A stretch of 64,000 nucleotides of DNA from Gari tellinella (Eukaryota; Mollusca; Bivalvia; Cardiida; Psammobiidae), in the NCBI GenBank assembly GCA_922989275.2, contig OV277864.1, positions 74,094,158 to 74,158,157 on the forward strand, given 5' to 3'. The notes under the pieces were generated by a model, which saw only the letters and a program-made list of their open reading frames with translations, did no database searches and had not been told where the DNA came from. This document shows, piece by piece, positions 1 through 12,500 of this stretch (within the stretch, counting starts at the first letter, position 1; each line of letters begins with the position of its first letter). The position numbers were made by a program, and so were the translations under genes.

Positions 1-189
1 AGTTCCAAAGGCAAGTGCCCACTAAAAGCAGGATGAAGGTAAAGCAGAATGCGCCTTAAGGCACATTTTGCTTCACTATTAGGCTGCTTTGCTACCATCT
101 GCTAGGATATAGGAAATATTTCTTACTTCTAAATGTTGCATATTCTTCAGTGGAGGAATAAATTAAAGGTGTATTTAGGTAATGGGATA
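1..189. repeat. Hairpin MITE family A, partial copy
   Basis: Imperfect palindrome of the AAAGCAGG...AAAGCAGAATG type at about 22-96, followed by the family tail (GGATATAGGAAATATTTCT, TGGAGGAATAAATTAAAG, GTAATGGGATAA). The left end is cut by the window edge. Confidence 0.75.
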
Positions 190-281
190 AATGATTATAG
201 TCAAGAATGCAATTAATATAAACTCTTTTATACTAATCACTTCTCATTTTCATTTTGTAGCATTACTTTAACATGAATTAC

Positions 282-518
282 CTTGAAGGCTGGTACTTTG
301 GTTCCAACAATCTTGAAGTCTGCTGAAGCAAACAGATCAGCTCCATCATCCAGGTGAAAGTTGACAGGGGGAGAGGACCTCTTCAGCGAGAACTCATCAT
401 ATTCAATATATCCTCTCTGGCCTTTCTGTAGGTGGAGGTACCCACTCTTGTCTCCCAACATGAGGTCAATGTTGATAGAGCTGATACTGTCATTACCAGC
501 AGCAATCTGTAGCATAGC
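282..518 (-). CDS. Exon 52: strand-rich segment, repeat 14, last exon in window
   Basis: This 237-nt exon of 79 codons runs from phase 0 to phase 0. It encodes AMLQIAAGNDSISSINIDLM, GDKSGYLHLQKGQRGYIEYD and PVNFHLDDGADLFASADFKI. The GDKSGYLHLQKGQ strand is the GDGTGxLxIxxxQ motif. The GTAATT donor shows that the gene continues beyond the low-coordinate end. Confidence 0.87.
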
Positions 519-3500
519 CTGAAAAAAAAAAGAACCATTAACCCATTACTCAATAAATAAATATAGCTTTTTATGGTTCTAATCATTTCTACACTAAGGA
601 ATGTAGTCCCCATTGAGGAAGTCCATTTACATAAAACACATTAGCTACCAGAACCTGTTACTTAGTTGATAATATTCCCTCAGGAGCAATCTGCATCAGG
701 GTCTACACTGTTTGCTCATACCTATTTGTACCAATACTTAGGGTCATTATGAGCAGATAAAACCATATAGACATTCCATAAAGCTGGAAACTTACATTGT
801 TATTCAGCATCACATGTTCAAAATCCAAATGTGCTTCATTTGAAGTGGAGATATTGATTGCCCTCTGCTCATCATGACGAGAGTTTAACTCGTAAATCAC
901 AAGTGGCTTTGGAATAACAAGTCCACGTCCATCAACATACAGTCTGAAAAACAAAACAAGATGTGTTTGTGAAACACTATGTCTGCTGATGTGACAATGA
1001 CCTCTAAATGACCTTAACATTAATTTTGTCTGACATGTTCCAACTTGTACTGAGCTCAAGAACTTTCTGAGATTAGTTCACATGCCAATTATGAAGACTT
1101 TATCACACATTGGTAAAATAATCAGCCTTTTTGACCTCAGATTGACCTTGACCTATGTTGGACATGACATAAGTTGTACTGAGCTCTAGAGCTTCTTGAG
1201 TTGAGTACACATGCCAAATATGAAGTCTCTATCACATGCAATTTCAAAGTTATGGCCAAAGTTAAAGCTGTGTACAGACAGACAAACATTGGGCATAAAA
1301 AATGTTTTTGTTTAAATTGTTTTCTAAGGGAGCATACTTCAAAAACATTTTCCAAATACTCACCTGCTCTGGTACTCAAACTCGCCAACTTTGTCCTCCA
1401 CAAAGACAGTGCCAGGACCAGCGAGGTCTGAACCAGATGATATCCCACTAACACCATATGCCAGCAGTGGCCCCTTGTGCTCATTGGCATCCCAGGTATG
1501 GATACCTAGTCTTCCTCCTGCCCCGCCTCCAGCACTACCATGACCTTTACCACCAATGGCTGACACAGTACCATGGCCTCTCAACTGACCTGATAGGCAG
1601 AATAAACAATGAAGGCTCAACTGTTTCAAGTATGGAAAGAAATTACAGTAAACCCCCTTTATTACGACCAATACTTTGTTATAATTATTAGGTGTTTAAG
1701 GCAAGTGGCTGCTTAAAACAAGGTGAAAGTAAACCAGAAAGCTTCTTTGAAATTTTAAATTTGGAAATTCCACATTTTAGGGATTTTCAAGATATTTTCT
1801 TCATTTTGAGATTTTTTAAAGGGCTTACAAGTAAAACACTGTACAAATCTTGTTTTTAAGGCTTTTTCAAGATGGATGTCAAATTCAAGGGTTTTCAAGA
1901 CCTGTATGAACCCTGTAGCTCCAACAAAACCTTCAACACTTACCAGTTTCTATGAAGACTGACCCACCACTACCGCCACCTCCACTAGTGCCAGCCACTT
2001 TACCACCTGCTTCACCATCAGCTAGTATGTTACCATCCAGCTGGAACACTGAGGGGACCCTGATCTTCACAGACCCACCACCACGTCCACCGCCACTGCC
2101 ACCACCTTTACTGCCAGTTCTCACAGGCTTGTACAGGGAACCATAGGCTACACCACCAGCTCTGATATTACTTCCAGCTACAGAAAAACAAGACATAAGT
2201 GATATATAGGATCTGTCATGAGTCGATGTTTAACTCTTTGCAGTCGAGTCCCGCGAATATGCGTGATGGCAATATACCCTTTGCAGTCGGGTCACGCCTA
2301 CGCGTGTGTTTATCGATATCAATATCAAGTCTGCTCTCTTAGCATGCTTTAAGCCACTATCTACTAGGATATGGACACTGGCACCAGAGTCATGGACTTA
2401 TATTTTTTTTAGTTATAATATGTGTGTATTTACATTTAGATGCATTTTTATTTCTTATACATACAGAGAAGAATATATATACACACAGAGACATAATAAG
2501 TCTATGAATGTGGTGTCAGTGGTTAGAACTGTATCTACCGGTAAGTAATGTATACTATATATGAAGGCGGAAATCTTGATGTGCACGCTCTATAGTCTCT
2601 ATCTACTAGATTCTGGATGTAGAACCTTTTTTCCGTTCTGTTAGCAACGTCTTTTGTATGGGAATGGAAATAAAAATAAAAATAAAAATGTGAGTTGACT
2701 CTAGATATGCCTCTACCTACCGGTCTGCTATTTTTTACTATAAGATCTATTAGATATAGATTCTTGATCTATAAGATGTTCCCCCAAACGTTAGCAATGT
2801 CTATCGTATGGGATTGAAATAACAAAAAAAAAAAAAAAAAAAAACAAAAAAAAATATATAGATCTATCACGATGAGCTTCTACCGGTCTGCTTATCTACT
2901 ATTATAAGACCATGGTATGTAACCAATTCTACACCGTGTCACTTCAACCACAAGAATAACTATCTAAAACGCATTCAATCCAAACCAAATCTTTTGCAAT
3001 CCATAGATAAGATATTTTTCTATCCAAAATACACTTCTTCGACGGTTGATTTGAATACGTAACTACAAGAATCAAGATTGAAGCCGGTATTTTACCAAAC
3101 AGGGATTTCCTCCACCCCCTAGCTTCCGGTTTAGACGAAATGAAAGTAAAGTTTGCGACGAGCGATTTGATTGGCTGATTGAAAAGAGAATGTATATACC
3201 GGAAAGATGTGTAAATATATATCGTTCTCATGATTTTTGGTTGAAATTGTTAATCATGCAGTTATTAAAGTCTTGCATTAATATAAGTTCAGCACAATTG
3301 TGCACAATGTGACGCTGTAATCAGTAGTTTATTCAGTTTGACAGAAGCGCGGGAAGACGCTCGCGCGAATGACGTCAAGTATTCTTTCCAAATAAACGCG
3401 TTTATACTAATACTATTATTTCATTTGCAAACCATTTGGAGGCTGATCAGACACCAGGTAACCAGGCGTCTGACTAGGCTCCAAATTGTTTGCCATTGAG

Positions 3501-6500
3501 ATTTAAATTAATACTAAAAAATAGTAAAAAGCTGTCATTCAATACATTTTAGTGACATGCGTTTGCGTTTTGTTTGCGTTTAAGCGGGAAAGAATAACAT
3601 ATTGTCTACTGTACGGGAATACTCTCGCGTGAATTATTCAGCCAATGAAATTTGCGCTTACAAACGCTTTAACTTGACCCGAGGTCAACCGGAAGCTAGG
3701 GGGTGGAGGAAATCCCTGTTTGGTAAAATACCGGCTTCAATCTTGATTCTTGTAGTTACGTATTCAAATCAACCGTCGAAGAAGTGTATTTTGGATAGAA
3801 AAATATCTTATCTATGGATTGCAAAAGATTTGGTTTCAATTGAATTCATTTTAGTAGGTAATTCGTGTGGTTGAAGTGACACGGTGTAGAATTGGTTACA
3901 CACCATGGTCTTATAATAATAGATAGCAGACAGGTAGATGCCAATAGTCAACCCATATAGATTTTTTTTTGATTTTTTTTTTTTTTTTTAAATTTTTTTT
4001 AAACTTTAATGCAATAACATAGACATTGCTAATCGGTGGGGAAAAATCTTTTAGATATAGATCACTGGCACCAGAGTCATGGACTTTTTATGTGTATGTG
4101 TATGTGTTTACTTTATCTATATTAAAATTACCTCTACCGATATATATTATAAGTCCACGACTCTGGTGCCAGTGGATATGGAAAATATTTCTTACAATAC
4201 ATTTCAAAACTGTATAAATTGGACCTGAAAGAATTAATTAAAGCCACAAGAAGGCTTATTTATGGGGTAATGGGATAACCATAAAATGATCACCTGTTCC
4301 GCCCTCTGAAGCATGTGATCCTCCACTACCATCAGCTATAGCATCACCCGGCTTGCTGTCTCTTCCTGTACCCACACATATAAACTGAGCTAATGGTTCC
4401 AATGTCAGGTCAGTTGACAGAATGTTGAAATTGTCTGCATAGAAATGGGCCTCATACTTGATGTCCTACAGTTTGAAACAGTAATGAATAATGTACAATA
4501 AAAACTTATTAAAAACAAGAGCACCACAAGTTGGTGCCAGCACTCATCTGTTTTTGAAGATCATAGAAAAATAAAGTAAAAATAGGTCAATTAAAGGTCA
4601 AAGTCAATTGGTAAAATATTTTGGTTTGTCTGGATAGGACTTGTCAAAATGAACATGCATATGTAACAAAATGAAGATTGTAGATGGAAAAGTCATGAAA
4701 TTATGGCCAACTTTAAGATTTATGACAACAACTAATGAGGACGCCAGAGTGAAAACAATAGTTCATATTTTCTTTGAAAACCAGATAAGCTGAGAAAAGT
4801 CTCACTTTAATGTTGGTGTTTGGGCATCTTTCTATAATTACCTCTTTACATCAAAGATACACATTCCTATGCCTTTAATTTATTCTTCCACTGAAGAAAA
4901 TAGTTTCAATTTATACAGTCATGAATATAATATTTATAATAAATATTTGCTATATTCCATCTGATGGTAGCTTAACCCTTTCCCTCATAGAAGCGACTTT
5001 TAGCGTATTTAATTTATTCCTCCGCTGAAGAAAATAGTTCCAGTTTATAACCTCATGAACAATTACCATTACAAATATTTTATATAGCCTAGCAGATTTT
5101 AGCTTAAAGCAGGCTGAAAGAAAAGCAGAATGTGCCTTAAGGCACATTCTGCTTTACTTTCAACCTGCTTTAAGTGGTCACCTTTATTCAAAACTGTAAA
5201 CAGGCTATGGGGTAAAGGGTTAAGGCAGGCTGAAAATAAAGCAGAATGTGCATACAGGCACATTTTGCTTTACTTTCAATCTGCTTTAACTCTTTCAACA
5301 CTAAGAGCGAGTTTAGTTGCCCTACTAGGGTAAACTATAGTAACTAGAGTTGCAAAATAAGCCATGCGGGGTTTCTACCCTAAAGGAGCTATCTGTTTTA
5401 CTGTCACATTGCTTTAAGCTGTTATCTGTCTTAAACACACCTAATAATTCACACAATTTAGTGGTGGTCATAATAGAGAGGTTTTATTGTATATCAAGTG
5501 GGAAACTTACCAAATGACTGACTGTCAGTTTCAGATAAATTGATGTTGGAATTATCATGACTGCCTGAGACCCTAGTTCCATGGAGGAGAAGGCAAAGTG
5601 ACCTGAGGTACCCTTGACATATGTACCATTCTCATAGTAACTCGTCTTGGCCTCATCTTTGATAGTGATGGTTCTATCCGGCACAATTCTGATATGTCGT
5701 ACACCGATGAGCTCGCCATCCCACATGAAAGCTATGGCTCCCTTGCCCATGATATACACAAGACTAGACAAGTAGCCAATGGATCCACTGTCCAGCCAAA
5801 TGTTGATGGGTAGCTTGGATAAAGCCAAGTACTCAGCTAGATAACCGGTTTGACCAGACTGGAAAAAGAATGTTACTTCATTCATTCCTAAATCTTTTAA
5901 TGGACAAATCCAGTTTCCAATTAAAGCTAGACCATTTATGATTATTTAGAGTTGTTTTTTGCAATATATTGTGAAATGACAAACAGTGCAGACCTTGATC
6001 AGAGAGCAGCCCTTTGATCAGTGTCTGCACTGTTTGCATAGGACAAGTGTACTCTTCACATATAAAACACTGTTTGCTAATAACAAGTATACGTTTAGCT
6101 AGAATTGAATGTGTTAACTCTTTGTAATTTTTTGTTTGCAACAATTGTCATCTCTCAGCTGGATCAATACTGTTTGCAACGGTAATCATGTGTTCACCTC
6201 CAGGGTGCAAAGAGATTAAAAATTACTCAAAGAGTCACATAATCTTTTCATTCAAGTAAGCACATTAGGATAATAGGACACCTCTATTCTTCTGTCCAGG
6301 TAAATACACTCAAATGAGGATTCACTGATAGCGTTGAATATCAGCAAGATGAACTACCGGTAATTCATACAAAAAATTATTTCCATATAATCACTTCACA
6401 GAAACAAGTGCTTGTGAAACACTATGCCCCCTGATGTGACCACGACCTCTAAATGGCCTTGACCTTTCTCTGAAATGATCAGTTATACCGAGCACAGGAG

Positions 6501-9500
6501 CTACTTGAGTTGAGTATACAACAAACATGAAGGTTCTATCACCTGTATTTCCAAAGTTATGACCGTGGCTTAGTTTAGTATATCTGACCTCTAAATGACC
6601 TTGCCCTTTGTTTACCATAATATAAGTTGTACTGAGATCAAGGCTTCTTTAATCTGGATTCAGATCAAGCTCCAAACTGTTTGCCACTAAGATAGAAATA
6701 AGATCATCAGCATTTTCAAAACATCATTTTCTACTTTTCACTGCAAAGGGTTTGCATTTTAGTTTCTTTTATATTGGAAAGAATGAGATCTCCTCCACTG
6801 TATCTATACACACCTGTATGTGTATTCTAGCTGTAAAGTCACCATACAATAAGTAGCAGTTCAATGTTCTGTTGATTCCATCACCTATCTTCATCTGTAC
6901 TGAAGCGTTTCTTGTGAGGTGTATCTCGTTGAAGTAAAAGTAGTCTACAGCAGATCCGTTGGTATACACTTCATCTAGAATATACTGGTGATTCCAGTGT
7001 CTTGCCTTGTTGTCCAAGTGGAATTGTTCATAAGTCCTTGACAGCCTTTATAAGAAAAGGTGAAATAAGAATTGATTTTTTCGTTCTTCGAAATGGTGTA
7101 CAACGCAGAAGGTGTTATGCTTTCCAAATGAATACATTTATGTTCAAATATCCATTGCAAACAGTTGGAGCCAGATAAGATACGGGCAACTCAACTTCTA
7201 ATCAGGCTTAAACCTCTTTGCCATCCAGAATAAAACTAATCATTAAAATTTTCAAACGTTGTGACTTGTCATCTTCTACATTTCATTGCGTTCGCTTTTT
7301 GTTTCTTCATAGTAGCACCTGTCCACTCGTTTACATATCCCACATACATGCCAGTGAGATATTGTCCAACTATATTACGGTGCTCCCTCTCTACAACAAC
7401 GCCCATTGGGAGACAAAACTATGTGTGTTGTTTAGAGGGAGTTGTTATAGGGAGGAAAATATTGGCTAATATTTGCATACAGCTTTAATCCAGTGTGTCT
7501 GGATTCAAGCTGTTTGTCACTCCTCATTATGGTTTTTTTTTTCTGTCAAAATGTCCATTATGTGACTTTGAGAAAACTGCAGACAGCAATTTTATAAGCT
7601 AACAATATTGCAGTCGTGAAAAAGGTTGGACATAATGGTCTTGTTTGGGGAACAGTGTCAAGCGTTGTTGTAAGGAGGGAATCATTGTTCAGGGGGCTGT
7701 TGTGGGGAGGGAGCACAGTAGTTCATTGTAATTATGAACATTTAATGTTACCTGATATCAGCTATGTAGACAGAGCCAGGGCCACCAGCAGACAAGTAGG
7801 GGCCTGCCCCATCTCCTCCGAGGCCCTTGTAGGTGCCATGGAAATAGATCTGTGTGGTCAGGTATATTGCAATTCTACCTCCAGACCCTCCAGTGTAACC
7901 ATCACCACCGATTGCTTGTATGACACCATGACCCTCCAAGTTCTTAGATCTTAAAAACAACAACATGAGATCCGTGCCAAGAGAAACAGGATTTATTGTG
8001 ATGCACAATAGTGTAGACCAAGCCAAACTGACATTTCAGACAAGATTACTGGTCAAGATTTACACTGTTAAAGAAGATATGTTACACAATAATGCTTGGG
8101 TCTATAAAAAATGGACCAGACTTAATTGGAAACTGGCATTGTCTGTCTAAAGTTTAAATAGACATTGCCAGTTTCAAAGACTAAGTCTGGTTCATTTTGT
8201 ACTATTTAGGGCAGTTTATTTTATACAATGTAGTGCAGAAAGACAAACAGTGCTGACCCTGATCCAGGGCTGCCATTTTTCCGGATTTTTCCCAAATCTT
8301 CGGGTTTTTTTCTAGTACATGGTAGCTAAAAGCAGGCTGAAAGTAAAGCAGAATGCGCCTTAAGGCGCATTCTGCTTTACTTACAACCTGCTTTAAGTAG
8401 TTGCATGTCAACAAAACTAGAAATAGGCTATGGGTAAAGGTACGATTCGTAAAATCGCACTTGAAAAATGCAAAATTGGAAATCTTAGGATTTTTCATGT
8501 CAACTTATGGCAGCCCTGCTGATCAGAGGGCTTCTTTATGAGACCTCTTATTAGGATCTGCACAGTTTGCATACAACAAGTTTACTCTCAACAGGTATAC
8601 TGTTTGAAGAGGACCAGTATACTTGTCACTAAATTGTATCAATTGTTCAAATGTATGTATTAAGTATGTATTAAGTGCTGTGATACATGATGTAACTAGT
8701 TCAGCTTACTTTACAAGAATAGCTCCAGCACTTCCTCCACCACCATCAGTGCCACCTGGTGATCCATCTACAGAAATGGTGCCATCCACCAGCAGGTCAG
8801 TAGCAACCTTATAAACAAATGGTTCATATCACAGGTAAAACAGCTATCAGACATACACATTTAGCCATTATCAGCTGACTATGTGACACAGGTCAATGTA
8901 TTCAGCTCGAAACCTCGATGGAAACAGCTGATCTTATGAGTGCCTTTGGCATGAGTCTGATCAGCAGTTTCCATCAGGAACATTGAGAGTTGAATAAAAT
9001 GCCCTGTAATGAATTGCCAACTGGTGATGTATTTGTTTATATTTTTGATATACACCATCAAAATCATTTTATATCCAGAAACATTTGATATTTAAAGCAG
9101 AACAAGAATTCCTTTATGCCACAAAGAATTGCGTGGAACTTGTATGTGAACATGACGTCACACTTATCGAAAACGAAGTCAGAGAAAATACAACTGTTAC
9201 AATACAGACTCTTATATTTTATCATAAAAATACTTGCGGAAGAGCTTGGTATCACAGGCAAAAATATCATAAATTGCAAATTGTATTTTCTTACCTCTAG
9301 TTTGATTGTGCCACCTCCTCTGCCACCTGCTGTAGAACTCCCATTGCCGCCACGGCTGCCTCTGAGAATAGGCTGGTACAAACTGCCATAGTACTTGCCA
9401 GGGGCCGACAACAATTTGTTATGGGGGTTATAGTGACCTGAAAGTAATAGAATGTGAATAGGCTGGTACAAACTGCCATAGTACTTGCCAGGGGCGGACA

Positions 9501-12500
9501 ACAATGTGTTGTCGGCCTTATAGTGACCTGCTTTCAAATTTTGAGCTTATCAAGCTTAATCCTCTACTCCATAGATATACCTTTTTATGCATTTCATCAA
9601 TTCCTCCACAGGAAATAGTTTATAGTATATAGTATTTATTCTTACACTGAAGATATAAGTCGCAATTTATACAGTCATGAATATGCACCTTAAGAAATTT
9701 TGTCTATATCCTAGAATATGGTACATAAAGCAGGTTGAAAGTAAAGCAGAATGCTCATTATAATCTGTTTTTGACAAATAAAAGCTGACAACTATTTTGA
9801 AGCAGACTTTATTCCAGCTGTGTAGGGGTTTTATTCTAGCTGTGTAGGCCCAAACAAAAATAAAATGAATCAAATAACTAATTATGAACCAATAATGAAC
9901 CAATAATGTACTGTTTAATACATAGTTGTGGTTCAGTATTAGTACATCATTGAAAAGTACACGATTAGACCCCTAACAATGTACTATATTTCAGATTCAC
10001 CAGAGTACTTTGATAGTTCAGCATTAAGCAGACAGTTCATTATTAATTCAGCATTGAACATTAACTTTCTTCAACTGTACATCATTGGTTCTTTATTAAA
10101 CTTAAAAAATCTGGATAGTACATTAATAGTTCATCATTTAACATAGTTCTTCTATAACTGTTCATCATTGGTTCATAATTAAACTTGAACAATCTGGATA
10201 GTACATTAATAGTTCATCATTGTTTACGTGCGGTTATTCCCCTTTTTGAATCTACTCTCCACTTCGGGAGAATTCGGCAGAAATTCAAATCTGGAAATTT
10301 GTAACCAACAGCGAGCCATCGAAGTTTGTCCAAGATATCTTGCATAAAGTGTGAAGTTGAACCGTTAATTAATACACGCAGTCGACGATGCTTGGGTTTT
10401 CAACTGTGTTTTGTTAGCGAAGCCGATGAAGGTTAGTTCATGAGAATTTTCCGTGATTGTTTACAAAATTTAGAAGATCCCGGGTCAATTCGGTCCCTCG
10501 TCAAATCGACCCCGAATTGACTCGACCTCTAAACTATAGAATAATACATGTACTGTTTATCTAGATAGAAGTTTAACGTTTTGTTATAGGCTGCCGCATA
10601 TTCTTTTTACAAATCAAAAGTTTCATTGAAGGAAAATTGCTTGTTTTAAATTGACAAAGGGGTCAATGAAATCTGCATGCCTATGTAGTATGTAGCTCAG
10701 AAATGGTGCAGAATTAGTACATTGTTAACAGTTCATCATTAGTACATTGTTATGAGTACATGATTAGTACATTGTTATAAGTACATAATTAGTACATTGT
10801 TAACAGTGCATGGTTGTGATCGACAGTACACAATTGGTTCATTGTTAGTTCTTTATTAGTTCATTGTTGGAAGTTCATTATTAGTACATTGTTACTAGTA
10901 CATTGTTAACCTCATTTGCATGTGATTTGACAACCAATTATGTATTAATAATGAACTGTACAGAATTAGTTCATTGTTATAGTTATTTGTTACCCTGTTT
11001 TTTTTGTTTGGGGGGGGGGGGGGGGGGGGTTTAAGAGTTTGAGAAAAGAAAATTATGATCGATTATTACAGTGGAGAAGACGTTATTCATTCCCGTTCAA
11101 AAATGCATTGCAATAAAATGGAAAAAAATGACAACTTTTTGATAATTCTGACTATGCATTTCAATCTGTGTGGAAAACAGTTTGGAGCCTGATCAGACGC
11201 CGGGTTACCCGGCGTCTGATCTGGCTCCAAACTGTTTGCATTGGAAATAATAATCTTATGGTAAACATTTTTATTGGGAAAGAATAACAACTTCTCCATT
11301 GTACTAATTTACCTCCCCCATAGGCAGCATAGCCTCCTCCAGTGCCTTGTTTGATCTGCCCTCTAGCGTCACTGCCAGCTCCTAGAGACTCATCTAGCTG
11401 GTCATGAGGTCTGTCTATAGCTGATGCTGTCAGAGTAGACCCTGCTTCAATATTGAAAGTGGCAGCTTTGATTGTAATACTCTCTGCCGAGATCGCTGCC
11501 CGATATCTAGAGTCTATTTTTGCAGCAATGAAAGTCAAGTTGTAGTCCGGAGAAAATGTGAAGGTGGAATAGCTTCTTAAGTCAACCGTGCCAAACTTGG
11601 TAACTGAAGAGCCATGGGATGTTGTAACACCTGAGCTGACATTGATAGAGGCTGTGGTGGCAGTGTTGGCAAAATACACTAGAGTATGGAAGCCCAGTAT
11701 GAGGTCAGCGACTCCAGACAGCTGACCAAACACAGCCACTGAACGTCTCTCTGTCTGTCCTGCTAATTTGACACCAGTGCCATAGATATAGGTGATTGAA
11801 GGGAAGTAGGCCTCTGAGTCAGCATCCAGTATAAAGTTTATACCAGTAAGGAATGCATTTCTCTCAGACGGTCTGTAATCAGCATACAGTGTCTGATGTT
11901 TATGTAAATGTAGAAAGCCAGTGCCATCACCAAATGTACTGTATGCTTGTAATACTGTTGATCTGTTGTCATCTCTCATCTGCAATGAGGCTTGATTTAC
12001 TATATGCAGTTCATCAAAGTAGTGACTGATTGTTACCTCATCAATGGTAATGTATTTATCATGCGGTCTGTTTAGGTTGTCTAGTAAGAGACGTGTGTAA
12101 TTCTTGTACGAGCGGACATCTTCTAGATATACTGTTCCACCAGCTGCACTCTGAATGTTGTCAGATCCTGACCCTCCATATGCCAGATAAGAGCCTTCAA
12201 AGTCAATCTGTGTACTACAATACATAGCCACTCTACCAGCTGATCCTGCTCCTCGTCCACCACTACCTTGTCCTCCTACAGCTGAGATATAGCCATAGCC
12301 TTCAACATCATACACATTGATCCAGATACTGCCCCCACTACCAGCCCCTCCAACCTGCCCAGTAACAACAGCATCACCTCCATCAGCTGATATTGTACCA
12401 TCATTGATGAGTAGATTGGCAATATTCAGCCTTATCCAGCCTCCTCCTTTACCTCCAGACTTCTGGCTTGTCTTACTATTGTAGGTACCTCTACTTCCTG

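Noticed and set aside
2944..3874. Two open frames that share about 60 residues on opposite strands
   Set aside because: They are the two arms of the foldback element at 2376-4174. The shared peptide reflects the inverted repeat and does not resemble a transposase.
11161..11312. Extra coding tail after exon 42
   Set aside because: The open frame runs through a family C hairpin. A good donor at 11312 joins exon 43 in frame and restores the expected glycine motif.
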